In this document: positions 1 to 9,800 of the stretch, piece by piece
How the letters are laid out: every line of letters starts with the position of its first letter
Position numbering within the stretch: position 1 is the first letter of the stretch
From: Adiantum capillus-veneris
Taxonomy: Eukaryota; Streptophyta; Polypodiopsida; Polypodiales; Pteridaceae
Direction of reading: 5' to 3'
NCBI GenBank assembly: GCA_014529385.2
Contig: CM043945.1
Coordinates: forward strand, 146,423,741-146,487,740
DNA: 64,000 nt
Notes under the pieces: model-generated
Databases searched by the model: none
Told to the model about the DNA's origin: nothing
Seen by the model: only the letters and a program-made list of their open reading frames with translations
Program-made: the position numbers and the translations under genes

Positions 1-350
1 ACAAGCGCTTCAATAAGAAATACCTTATTGGATGCCGATAAGAAATACCTTATTGGATGCCGATGGTTTCTCGAAGAAGTCATCAAGTGACTTCATCAAG
101 TCCTTTGTGGTCTTCATCTCCAAAACATTGAAGGCCACCGTTGATGCCAGGCTTAACCGGATTGTTCCCAGTGCCTTTCGATCAAGGACAATCCATGCTT
201 CATCTGCCATCGTTGCGGGCTTCTTTGCAAGACCGCCTAGTAGCAAATAGAGGGATCCTTCTGGTAGAGATAGTCTTCAATCTGCATCTTCCAATGTTGG
301 TAGTTTTTGTCATTGAACTTCTCAATCTTGAGCTTCACTTCCTCCCCCAT
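1..350 (-). pseudogene. copia gag N-terminus, broken
   Basis: This encodes the N-terminal part of a copia Gag, the structural protein of the retrotransposon particle. The start ATG is at 350 and the first residues (motifs KLKIEKFN, NYQHWKMQIEDYLYQKD) match the copy at 41172. The frame is lost near 250 and recovers in another frame (AKKPATMADEAWIVLDRKALG, then EMKTTKDLMKSLDD). Near the window edge a 25-bp direct duplication (13-37 and 38-62) breaks it again. No functional Gag can be made. Identification rests on similarity between the three copies in this window and on general copia Gag layout. Confidence 0.8.
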
Positions 351-409
351 AACTCCTACTCAATTCAAGGAATCCTTTCCTTGAGATAATTTAGCTACGA
401 GCAAACATT

Positions 410-421
410 GCTCTGATACCA
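410..421 (-). other. Primer-binding site, initiator-Met tRNA type
   Basis: Read on the minus strand the site is TGGTATCAGAGC, the classic plant copia primer-binding site complementary to the 3' end of initiator methionine tRNA. It lies two bases inside the LTR end at 424. Confidence 0.9.
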
Positions 422-714
422 GTTGTTAGGAAATAAGACGTAGCTAAATAGATAATTGAGTAGATTACTTAATGGAGAGAGATAGATTTACATACACGAT
501 ATTATAGAGTAGAGAGAGAGAGAGAGAGTATACACGATGTACATGGTTCACCCAATGTGTTCTACGTCCACGGGAAAGCAGCCACTCAATGGCTTTAGTA
601 CTTCAAAACAAGAAGTAGTTTACAAAGGGATTATACCCTTAATGGAGCTCCTGCCTTGCTTCACTCTCACCACCTCACACTCACCTTGTTGCATCAACCT
701 CACACTCTATGAAA

Positions 715-1414
715 TGTTAAGTATGGAGCCTGATTTACCCTTGTAATTTTTTGTGGTAAAAGCGCACATTTGTAAGGCCCCCATTATGAGGAGAATCCAT
801 CGTGCGTGAAGGAAAGTCACTCACCGAAAACCAAAATTTTCAGGGACAAGAATCAGGGGCAACTTTAAAGGCCTCGGGGGCGGAGGCCCCCGAGACTTTT
901 TTTTCTCCGGAATATTCTTTTTCGCCGGAATATTATGGCCAGACGGCGGCCGGAAAGTGGTCGGAAAACAACCGGTCGGTTGGCCGGTGGCCGGTAGTCA
1001 ATGGCCGATGGCCGGTGTTCGGAAGTCAATGGCCGGTGGCCGGTGGTCGGAAGTCAATGGCCGGTGGCCGGTGGCCGAATTCAAAAGCGGACTTGTCTTC
1101 TCCAGAGCGGCCACACATGGGCGGATTGGAGGGTCCGATTTGGATTTATTCGCACAAGGGCGGCTACACATGGCTGTCTCTCATAAGAGAGGGCAGCCCT
1201 TTTGGCCTATAAAAGGAGGCCATTTCTACACACATTTCATAGTGTGAAGTTGATGCAACAAGGTGAGTGTGAGGTGGTGAGAGTGAAGCAAGGCGGGAGC
1301 TCCATTACGGGTATAATCCCTTTGTAAACTACTTCTTGTTTTGAAGTACTAAAGCCATTGAGTGGCTTCTTTCCCGTGGACGTAGCCCACATTGGGTGAA
1401 CCACGTATATCGTG

Positions 1415-1459
<45 letters not shown>

Positions 1460-1544
1460 CTATAATCTCGTGTATATAAATCTGTCTCTCTCCATTAAGT
1501 AATCTACTCAATTATCTAATTTAGCTACATCTTATTTCCTAACA
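715..1544 (+). mobile_element. Solo LTR of the same copia family, nested in reverse orientation
   Basis: This stretch runs from TGTTAAGTATGG (715) to TTTCCTAACA (1544), the complete LTR on the plus strand. It is flanked by a perfect 5-bp direct repeat TGAAA (710-714 and 1545-1549), the expected copia target duplication. No internal region is present, so it is a solo LTR left by LTR-LTR recombination. At 830 bp it is longer than its relatives because an internal GGCCGGTGG-rich minisatellite (about 960-1080) and a (CT)n tract (about 1419-1456) are expanded. Confidence 0.9.
1208..1215 (+). promoter_or_regulatory. TATA box of the nested copia LTR
   Basis: TATAAAAG sits in a conserved context (GGCCTATAAAAGGAGG) shared by all LTR copies of this family. 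It is likely the retrotransposon's own pol II promoter core. No experimental support is available. Confidence 0.55.
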
Positions 1545-1978
1545 TGAAATGTGTGTAGAAATGGCCTCCTTTTATAGGCCAAAAGGGCTGTCCTCTCTCA
1601 TGAGAGGCAGCCATATGTAGCCGCCCTTATGTGAATAAGTCCAAAATGGACCCTCCAATCCGACCATGTGTGGCCGTCCTTGTGTAGACAAATCCGCTTT
1701 TGAATTCGACCACCGGACATTGACTTTCGACCACCGGCCAACCGACCGGTTGTTTTTCGACCACTTTCCGGTCGCTGTCCGGCCATAATATTCCGGCGAG
1801 GGAAAAAAAAAGTCTCGGGGGCCCCTAAAGTTGCCCCTGATTTTCGTCTGTGAAAATTTTGGTTTTCGGCGAGTGATTTTCCTTCACGCACAATGGCTTC
1901 TCCTCATAGTGGGGGCCTTACAAATGTGCGCTTTTACCACAAAAAATTACAAGGGTAAATCAGGCTCCATACTTAACA

Positions 1979-2440
1979 CAAACTTTGTCTACATGTCGAG
2001 AAGAACCAGGAGCACCATCAATCTAGACACATGTGCTCCATCATACAATGGCGTATCGGCTTCACTTTTTATATCATCATAGATAAGCCTTTCTGAATCC
2101 ATGATCGTCTCGATCATTTCATCAATCTCGGGCTTTTAAAAATTGCCTCGTTGGGAATGTGGTCTGCATGATCATCCCCCTAGCTGTCAGAGGCTACATC
2201 TTGTGGCCTCACATATGCTGCTTGACCAAAGCGCCTGCGAACACGTCTATTGGGTTGCAAGATTGCTTCCTGTTGGCTAGCGTTAGAGTCTAACGAGTTA
2301 TAATTGGCAACAACTCGATCTATAATAGATGGATCAAACTCGCCAAATTCGCGAACGTGCTACCAAGAAACGCATCTTGTCCGTCGCACAGCATGCTTGC
2401 ATTGATTACAAGGACATAAGATCCTCGTCACTACTCATAT
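1979..2440 (-). pseudogene. CACTA (En/Spm-like) TNP2-type transposase N-terminal remnant
   Basis: Minus-strand translation shows two pieces typical of plant CACTA TNP2 proteins. The first (about 2420-2320) has CPCNQCK, resembling the cysteine motif of the transposase-associated domain that precedes TNP2. The second (about 2125-1985) reads IKSEADTPLYDGAHVSRL followed by a Leu-rich run, resembling the ADTPLY start of the TNP2 domain. The link contains stops and a frame change at an A/T run near 2145. The reading ends at a stop and then abuts the copia LTR at 1978, so the copia insertion probably cut this transposon. Family assignment is from remembered motif layout; confidence is moderate. Confidence 0.55.
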
Positions 2441-2483
2441 AGCATGGACATAAATTTAATCTTCTATTGGCATCCTCCGTCTT

Positions 2484-2560
<77 letters not shown>

Positions 2561-3143
2561 CACATTGTAAACTACCTCACATTCTCTAGTCATGTCCAAT
2601 CCTCGCACACCTCAGTCTAGGGATGCACGAAGATCAAAACCACCGGGTTATAATCTCGTCTTTATTGGTCAATGTCTATATTTGTTGATACACGAAATCT
2701 ACACACCCACGTCTACATGATAGTGCATGTAGTGGACAAAACCCCTTTGCCTCTTCTCTAGCTGTAGCATTTCACAGCATCTTAATATCTTTTCACAGTA
2801 GATCTTTGTCTGTAGCATGCAGGTACGCCATTCTTGCACTGTAGCTTATGCCTACTCAATGCACTTAATTCTTACTCTAGATTTGACGGGCTGTGCAGTG
2901 TGTGTGTGTGTGTGTGACACTTGGAATAGTCATCTTGCATCATTAATTTCAGTGTAGGCTCAATTTTCTCTTCCATTGGCTGATCATGACGGCTTATTGT
3001 ATGGCAGCAGCAGTCGAACATGCAGGTGGAATTGTTGGTCTGCATGGACTGTCGAGGTTGTGAGCGCAGGAAATTTTCTCATGTGCAAAAACGGAGTCTT
3101 TTTTAGTGTTTTTCATATGACCAAGTGTTTTTCATACAATGTT
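2441..3143. other. Non-coding stretch with microsatellites
   Basis: No credible reading frame. It holds a pure (TC)n tract of about 70 bp (2487-2557) and a short (GT)n tract (about 2898-2917). The remainder is unremarkable A/T-leaning sequence. Confidence 0.7.
2487..2557. repeat. (TC)n microsatellite
   Basis: About 35 uninterrupted TC dinucleotides. Such tracts recur through the window (3798-3866, 37687-37754, 50023-50077, 54599-54635). Confidence 0.95.
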
Positions 3144-3320
3144 TAACATCATGAGCTTTTGCTTGAGAGGCACTCCATACCTAGCTACGTACGATTGGGG
3201 ATAGGGGACCACAGGGCCAGCGGTCCCCTGTCCCCAATCGTACCTAGCCCGATGGTCCCTTGTCCCCGAATCATACCTAGCTAGGTATGCAGTGCCTCCC
3301 TCAGAGAAGCTCATGACGTT
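3144..3320. repeat. Compact foldback (inverted repeat) element
   Basis: About 177 bp fold on themselves. The outer arms pair AACATCATGAGCTT (left) with AAGCTCATGACGTT (right) and GGCACTCCATACCTAGCTA with TAGCTAGGTATGCAGTGCC. The inner arms pair CGATTGGGGATAGGGGACC (3192-3210) with GGTCCCCTGTCCCCAATCG (3222-3240), leaving a loop of about 11 bases. This is the form of a small MITE or a hairpin-RNA locus. No clear target duplication was found, so the class is open. Confidence 0.75.
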
Positions 3321-3420
3321 AGAGGTAAGTCACAATTAGTTCTAGTTCACGCATGACCATGCAGCATGGGACATAGTATTCATTGCATGATATCCTTAAT
3401 CCCAACTATTTCTCTAATCG

Positions 3421-3794
3421 CCATCATTAAGCCAATCTTTAAGGTTTATTTTGGGCATTAAGGTTTATTTTGGGCAAAGCTCACCTTCATTGACATGCAC
3501 TAAAATCTAACCTAAATCTAAAAAAAGCTAGTCCATCAAACATAAATCTAGATCTAATTTAATCTTAAACTCAAAATAAACCTAAATCTAATCTAATCTA
3601 ACGTCAATCTAAATCTAACGTGAATAAACCTAAATCTAATCTTACGTAAATCTAACTCAAAATAAACCTAAATCTAATCTAATCTATCCTAAATAAACTT
3701 AAATCTAATCTAACATAAATCTAAATTGAACATAATCTTTAACTCAACATAAACATAAATCTAAATGTAATCTAGCGTAATCTAATTTAAATTT

Positions 3795-3797
<3 letters not shown>
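3421..3797. repeat. Degenerate CTAAATCTAA-type short tandem repeat, left arm
   Basis: A/T-rich array built of AATCTAA, CTAAATC and AAATAAACC variants. Its reverse complement (TTAGATTTAG variants) appears at 4381-4625, so the two form a large imperfect inverted repeat. It resembles but does not match the CCCTAAA plant telomere repeat. Confidence 0.7.
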
Positions 3798-3848
<51 letters not shown>

Positions 3849-3907
3849 CTCTCTCTCTCTCTTCCTCTCTCAATGTGTGTGTGTGTGTGTTTTTTGTTTA
3901 TGCATGT

Positions 3908-3950
<43 letters not shown>

Positions 3951-4070
3951 AACACAATGTGTATGTGTGAGAGAGAGAGAAAGATAGAGAGGGAGAGAGA
4001 GAGAGAGAAAGAGGGGAAGGGAACATGAGAGAGAGGAGAGGGAAGGAGCATACCTGGCTCTCCTTCCTCT

Positions 4071-4120
<50 letters not shown>

Positions 4121-4130
4121 AGAAGAAAGA
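3798..4130. repeat. Compound microsatellite (TC)n, (GT)n, (CT)n, (GA)n, (GT)n
   Basis: Consecutive tracts: TC about 3798-3866, GT about 3878-3890, CT about 3909-3946, GA-rich 3968-4050, and GT about 4074-4118. The apparent reading frames here are only dipeptide runs from the repeats. Confidence 0.9.
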
Positions 4131-4199
4131 GAGAGAAAGGGAGAGCACGGGTTACCTCTTTGCTTGCTTGAGTGCCAAAAACTAAAATCTGAGATCTGA

Positions 4200-4380
4200 G
4201 TTTTTGGGCACTCTCGATTTATTTTTTACCCCTGTCGACGTTGCTATGGGCGTCGCTATGAGCGTCGCTATGCTACAAATAAACTAGCGACGCTCATAGC
4301 AACGCCCATAGCACCATGAACTTTCACTTTTAAGCGTCGCACTACGAGCGTCGCTAATGTGAAGTACCTCTTGTAGTAAT
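4200..4380 (-). mobile_element. Possible CACTA-type transposon end with GCGTCGCTA subterminal repeats
   Basis: Read on the minus strand from 4380 the sequence starts with TACTACAAGAGG, similar to the CACTACAAGA ends of plant CACTA transposons. It then carries several copies of AGCGACGC or its complement GCGTCGCT, including an inverted pair (about 4246-4275 and 4290-4312). Clustered short subterminal motifs next to such an end are typical of CACTA elements, and a TNP2-like remnant lies 1.8 kb away on the same strand. The first base differs from the canonical C, and only one end is visible, so this is tentative. Confidence 0.35.
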
Positions 4381-4625
4381 AAGATTAGATTTAAAATTAG
4401 GACAAGATTTAAGATTAGCTAGCTATGTTAGATTTAAGTTAAATTACATTTAGGTTTAGGATTTAAGATTGGATTAGATTTAGGCTTATGTTGAGTTTAA
4501 GATTAGATTAGATTTAGATTTAAGATTAAGATAAGATTTAAGATTAGCTACATTAAACTTAGATTTAAATTAGATTACATTTAGGTTTAAGTTAGATTTA
4601 AGATTAGATTAGATTTAGGTTTATT
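4381..4625. repeat. Degenerate TTAGATTTAG repeat, right arm of inverted pair
   Basis: AAGATTAGATTTA and TTTAGGTTTA variants form the reverse complement of the array at 3421-3797. The right end stops at the truncated copia copy beginning about 4632. Confidence 0.7.
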
Positions 4626-4631
4626 TTTTAA

Positions 4632-5226
4632 ATTTTACCCTCTTTTGTTTACCATAAACACAATCTTCACAGAACTCTAAGTCCACTTCTTTCAAACATG
4701 ATAGAAGCTTCATTGTTTGAAGGATTTGCATTCCTTTGGCACTCATATGCCCAAGCCGATAGTCACACTGCACTGTCAACTTCTGTAGCTATTGCACAAG
4801 TTGAAGATTGCATGCTAGCAGTACACAAGTAAAGTGTACCGACCTTTTCTCCCTCGGCAACCACCAAAGACCCCTTTGAGATCTTCCATCGTTTTCTTTC
4901 GAATGCAATGCTGTGACCTTCATCATCCAGTTGTCTTGTAGAGATCAAATTTTTGCAAAGAGAAGGAGCATGCCTAACATCTTTAAGCTTCCATTATTTT
5001 CGTTAGCAATTTTGACACAAACTGTACCTTTGCCGACAATTTCACAAGCTTCATCATCTCCCAAGTATACATACCCAAAATTACCTTTGGTGTAATCATG
5101 GAAAGGTTGCTTGTGTGGTGTCGCATGGAATGAAGCCCCAAAATCTACTATCCAGGAATTAAACACATTGTCTAATGAGAGAATTAGAGCATCTTTCTCT
5201 ACTTTACCTGCCACATTGGCCTCCAA
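4632..5226 (-). pseudogene. copia protease plus GAG-pre-integrase fragment, broken
   Basis: The segment starts near 5226 with a retropepsin-like domain: WIVDFGASFHATPHK near 5150, then VYLGDDEACEIVGKGTV. The active-site Asp-Ser/Thr-Gly is Asp-Phe-Gly here. After a frame change near 4950 it continues LISTRQLDDEGHSIAF and VGTLYLCTA, then the pre-integrase zinc region with RLGHMSAKGMQIL near 4750 and FCEDCVYGKQKRVKF near 4640. These would process the polyprotein and start the integrase. The ORF is frameshifted and truncated, so it is inactive. Confidence 0.8.
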
Positions 5227-5269
5227 TGTTGACTTGTTTTCTTGAGACTCCGACTCCTTCTTCTTCTTG

Positions 5270-6012
5270 GACCAGCAATCCTTCTTGACATGGCCCTTCT
5301 TACCGTAGTTACAACATTCAAAAACTTACTTTGTGCGTGACTTACTCCGTCTTGAGCAATCACGACCCTGCTGGTTTTTGAACCTCTCCTTAGGCCTTCC
5401 TCTTATTTTCACTAATGGTGCAGCACTTGATGATTCTCCTGTGCTTCTCCTTTGCATTTTCTCACTTAGGAGAACACCCACAACATCATCAAAATTAAGA
5501 GTATTTGTGCCAAAAATAGAATTCTTACAGCCATCACAAGGCTATCCTAATTATCCGTAGAGAAGATAGTATAAGGAGACCTTGCACTTCATCATAGAAA
5601 TTTATTTTCACCGATCTAAGCTGACCTATGTTGGTGTTAAAGTCATTTATGTGTTCTACAACTGAAGCATTCTCTACCATTTCTAGATTGAACAAGTGCT
5701 TCATGAGAAATACCTTACTGGATGCCGATGGTTTCTCATAGAAGTTGTCAAGTGACTTCATCAAGTCCTTCGTGGTCTTCATCTCCAAAACGTTGAAGGC
5801 CACCATTGATGCCAAGCTTAGCTGGATTGTTCCCAGTGCCTTTCAATCAAGGACAATCCATGCTTCATCTGCCATCATTGTGGGCTTCTTTGCAAGAATT
5901 CCTAGTCGCAAATAGAGGTCATTCTGGTAGAGATAGTCTTCAATCTGCATCTTCCAATGTTGGTAGTTTTTGTCACTGAACTTCTTGATCTTGAGCTTCC
6001 CTTCCTCCGCCA
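5270..6012 (-). pseudogene. copia gag with mutated zinc knuckle
   Basis: Gag starts at the ATG at 6012 (MAEEGKLKIKKF) and runs left through LAKKPTMMADEAWIVLD, where CGA has become TGA. It continues as MVAFNVLEMKTTKDLMKSL and NDFNTNIGQLRSVK to about 5534, where the frame changes. A CCHC-type nucleic-acid-binding knuckle follows near 5331-5287 (ECCNYGKKGHVKKDC). Canonical spacing would put Cys where Tyr stands (second Cys lost). The protein would coat the RNA genome; this copy cannot. Confidence 0.8.
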
Positions 6013-6072
6013 TTACTCCCACTCAATTCAAGGAATCCTTTCCTTGAAATAATTTAGATACGAGCAAACCTT

Positions 6073-6084
6073 GCTTTGATACCA
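6073..6084 (-). other. Primer-binding site of copia B
   Basis: Minus strand TGGTATCAAAGC, one base off the initiator-Met type site seen in copy A, two bases inside the LTR end at 6087. Confidence 0.8.
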
Positions 6085-6086
6085 GT

Positions 6087-6825
6087 TGTTAAGAAATATG
6101 ACGTAGCTAAGTAGATAATTGAGTAGACTTAATAGATATAATTTACACACACAAGAGATTATAGAGTAGAGAGAGAGAGAGTACACACAATATACTTGTT
6201 TTACCCAATGTGGGCTACATCCATGAGAAAGAAGCCACTTAATGGCTTTAGTACTTCAAACAAGAAGTAGGTTACAAAGGGATTATACCCTTAATAGAGC
6301 TCCTGCCTTGCTTCACTCTCACCATCTCACACCCACCTTGTTGCATCAACTTCACACTATGTAATGTGTGTGGAAATGGCCTCCTTTTATAGGACAAAAA
6401 GGAGAGAGGTAGCCATGTGTAGCCGCTCTTGTGTAGATAAGCCCAAATCGGACCCTCCAATCCATCCATGTGTGGCCACCCTTGAGAAGACAAGTCCTCC
6501 TTTGAAATGGTCCATCGGCCATTGAATTCGCCCACCAGTCCCCCACTGGCCATTGACTTCCGATCATCGGCTACCGGCCATTGACTACCGGCCCACCGGC
6601 CAAACGACTGCCATTTTTTGACCACTTTTCGAGCGCCATCCGGCCGTAATATTCCAACGACATTGAATATTTTGCCATTAAAGTTTTGGTTTCTGACAAG
6701 TGATTTTGTTTTTTGGCGAGTGATTTTTCTTCACGCACGATGGATTCTCCTCCTAAGGGGGCCTTACAAATGTGCGTTTTTTATACAAAATTTTTCAAGG
6801 GGTAAATCAGGCTCCATACTTAACA
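6087..6825 (-). repeat. 5' LTR of copia B
   Basis: 739 bp with plus-strand ends TGTTAAGAAATA and ATACTTAACA. It includes a short (GA)n tract (about 6166-6181), the primer-site-proximal conserved block, the GGCCA-rich minisatellite block (6480-6610) and a minus-strand TATA-like CTTTTATA at 6384-6391. It aligns along its length with the LTR at 41246-41966. Confidence 0.85.
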
Positions 6826-9800
6826 CTTTTCAAGGTCCCAATGATAAGAAACTGGTGTTTGTGATGCCCTTAACTGTTGAGCCAATTACCAATAGCCATG
6901 AAACTTTCATGACCATCTGTTTCCATCTTATCATTGTGGCATTGCACAACCACCAGTTTCTTGTCTCACTGGGCTTTTCAAGGTCCCAATGATAAGAAAC
7001 TGGTGTTTGTGGTACCCTTGACTGTTGAGACGATTACCAGTAGCCATGAAAGTTTAATTTTTGTGGCCATTTTTCCTCGTCTTGGGGGTGTGGCGTTGCA
7101 CAAAAATCATATTTTTTTTATTGGGCTCACAAAGGGCTAAACGATAAAAAATTGTCGTTCGTGACATCCCTGACCATCTAGTAGGTGAGAAATTGCCATG
7201 AAACTTTTTAGGAATGAGGAATTTGGTGCTTTCCCTACCTTTACAAAGTCTTATGGTCATCTGTTGTTTCCATCTTGTTGGTGTGGCATTGCACAACTAC
7301 CAATTTTTTTCCATTGGGCTCGCCAAGGGCCCAACGGAAAAAAAATGGCATTCATGGCATCCTTGACTATAGAGACAGTTAGTGATGGTTGTTGAAATTT
7401 ATAAGAGCAAGGATAAGGGTAATTTCCTAGCCTTTACAAAGCTTCATGTCTATTCATCATCGTCTCATCAGTGTGGTATTGCACAAACACCAATTTTTTT
7501 CCATTGGGCTCACCAAGAGAGCAATGACAAAAAAATTGGCATTTGTGTCATCTTTGACCCTTGAGATAGTTAGCGATGGCCATGAAAATTTGTAAGGGTG
7601 GGGAGTAGGCTTTTTACCCAACCCCTATAAAATTTCATGGCCATTGGTTGCCCTCTTGATGGTCATGCACTACACAGGCACCAATTTTTCTCCATTGGAC
7701 TCTCCAAGGACCCAATGGAAAAAAAATGGCTTTTGTGTTGCCCTATCCTATCAAGACAATTAGATATGGCCACTAAACTTTGCAATAGTAAGGCATAGAT
7801 TGATTTTCTTGCTCCTATAAAGTAACATGGCCATTGGTTTTCGACTCGATAGTGAGGCGCTTGCCAAGAACCCAACCGCAAAAAATTTATGTTTAAGGTG
7901 CCACTAACTATCAGACAGCTATATCGATGGCAATAAAACTTTGAAGAGATAGGGAATAGGGTGCTTTCCCTTCCCTTGTAAAGTTTCATGTCCATTCATT
8001 GCCAACTCATCAATGTGGCGCTACACAATTGCCATTTTTTTGACATTGGGCTTACTAAGGGTCGAACATTAAAAAAATGGTATTTGTGTTGTCCTTGACT
8101 GTCCAGATGGCTAGAAATCGCCATGAAACTTTGCAAAGGTAAGGAGTAGGTTTCTTCGCACTACCATGCAAATTTCCATAGCCATCCATTGTCATCTCGT
8201 TGGTGTGGAATTGCGCAATCGCTAATTTTTTTCCATTAGGATCGCCAAGGACGCAATGATAAATAATTCAATTTTGTGGCACCGATGACCGTCGAGATGG
8301 TTAACGATAGCCATGAGACTTTTTAGGGACAAGAACTAGGGTGATCTCCCCACCTACACAAAGCTGGCCATCCATCCTTGTCTCATCACTGTGGCATTGC
8401 ACAAATGCCAATTTTTTGGCATTAGGCTGGCCAAGGGTCCAACGACAGAAAATCGGTCTTTGTGTCGCCATTGACCATCCAGATGGTTAGCGATGGCCAT
8501 GAAACTTTGCAAGGGTGGGGAATAGGGTTCTTTCCATGCCATTTGAAAGTCTCATGGCCATAAGTTTTTGGCTTGATGGTCAGGTGTTACACAACCAACA
8601 ATTTTTATCCATTTGGCTCTACGAGAACCCAATAGCAAAAAATTAGAGTTTGTGCCATCCCAAACTATCACGACAATTAGTGATGGCCATGATACTTTGT
8701 AGGGGTAGAGAATAGGGTGCTTTCTTTGCCCCTATATAGTTTCATGGTCATCTTTTCCATCCCAATGGTCAAGTATTGCACAACCAGCTGCCAACTTTTC
8801 ACCATTGGGTTCTTCAACGATAAAAAAATTGGCAATCATGGAGTTCTTGACTGTTGAGACAATTAGCAATGGCCATGAAACTTTTCATGGGTGGGGTTTA
8901 TAGTTCTTTCTCCACTCCTAAACAGTTTGATGGCCATCTATTTCCATCTCATCGGTTTGGCACTGCTTAAACACCATTTTTTTCCCATTGGGCTCCAACG
9001 ACCAAAAATTGGTGTTTGTGCCATCCCTGATGCTTGAGACGGTTAGTGGTGGCCACAAAGTTTCTTAGGTAGGGTGCTTTTTCCACCCTTGAAAAATTTC
9101 ATGGCCATCCCTTGTCGTCTTGATGGCTAGGCATTGCACAACGACAAATTTCTCACCATTGGGCTCGCCAAGGGCCCCACAATATAAAAATTGGCTTTTG
9201 TGGCCCCCCTGCCTATTGAGAGAGTTAGTGGTGCCCATGAAGCTTAGCATTGGTGAGGTGTAGGGCGCTTAACCAATCCCTACAAAGTTTCATGGCCATC
9301 GGTTGCTATCTTGATAGTAAGGCACTTCACAACCACCAATTTTTTTCCATTGGTCTTGCCAAGGGCCCAACAATAATAAAAAAATGTTCAAGGCATCCCT
9401 TACTATCGAGGCAGTTAGATATTTCCTTGAAATTCTTTAAGGACAAGGAATAGGATTCTTTTACTATCCTTGCAAAGTTTCATGGCCATCCATTGAACAA
9501 CTGCAATTTTTTTGCCATTGGGCTCTCCAAGGGCTCAATGGGAAAAAAAAAAAATGGCATTCATGTCACCTTTGACTATCAAGATGGCTCTAGCGATAGC
9601 CATGAAACTTTTTTTGGGCAAGGAGTAGGTGCTTTGCATGCCTACTTCCTACCCCGTTTTTGCTAAGTAGGATGCTTTTCCCACCCTTTCATATCCATCC
9701 ATTGCATCTCATCAGTGTGGCATTGCACAACCGCCAATTTTTTGCCATTGGGCTCACTAAGGGCCCAACGGCAAAAACAATGGCGTTTGTGGTGCCCTTG

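Larger units (their letters stand above)
1..1978 (-). mobile_element. Ty1/copia element A, 5' end (LTR, primer site, start of gag)
   Basis: A minus-strand copia retrotransposon enters the window from the left. Reading right to left it shows an LTR (1978-424), a primer-binding site (421-410) and the start of gag (350 down to 1). It belongs to the same family as the copies at 4632-6825 and 36688-41966, which share LTR, primer site and gag sequence. The rest of the element lies outside the window, so its 3' LTR and target duplication cannot be checked. The LTR is interrupted by a solo LTR of the same family in the opposite orientation. Confidence 0.85.
424..1978 (-). repeat. 5' LTR of copia element A, split by a solo LTR
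   Basis: On the plus strand the LTR starts TGTTAGGAAATA (424) and ends ATACTTAACA (1978), giving TG...CA ends on both strands. Without the 715-1549 insertion (solo LTR plus one target copy) it is about 720 bp, close to the 721-bp LTR at 41246-41966. A minus-strand TATA-like CTTTTATA lies at 1569-1576. A CACTA-transposase-like fragment begins directly at 1979, so the element apparently inserted into a DNA transposon. Confidence 0.85.
4632..6825 (-). mobile_element. Ty1/copia element B, 3'-truncated
   Basis: Second copy of the same copia family, minus strand. From right to left it has a 5' LTR (6825-6087), primer site, gag, zinc knuckle, protease and GAG-pre-integrase segment, then stops abruptly after a VKF motif near 4632. 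Integrase, reverse transcriptase and the 3' LTR are missing. The LTR's outer end abuts the satellite array exactly at 6826, suggesting it inserted into or at the edge of the array. Confidence 0.85.

Noticed and set aside
802..1247. Overlapping Gly/Arg/Trp-rich frames
   Set aside because: They read the GGCCGGTGG minisatellite of the copia LTR in three frames; not genes.
3421..4625. Interstitial telomere repeats
   Set aside because: The unit is AATCTAA/CTAAATC with no CCCTAAA or TTTAGGG tandem run.
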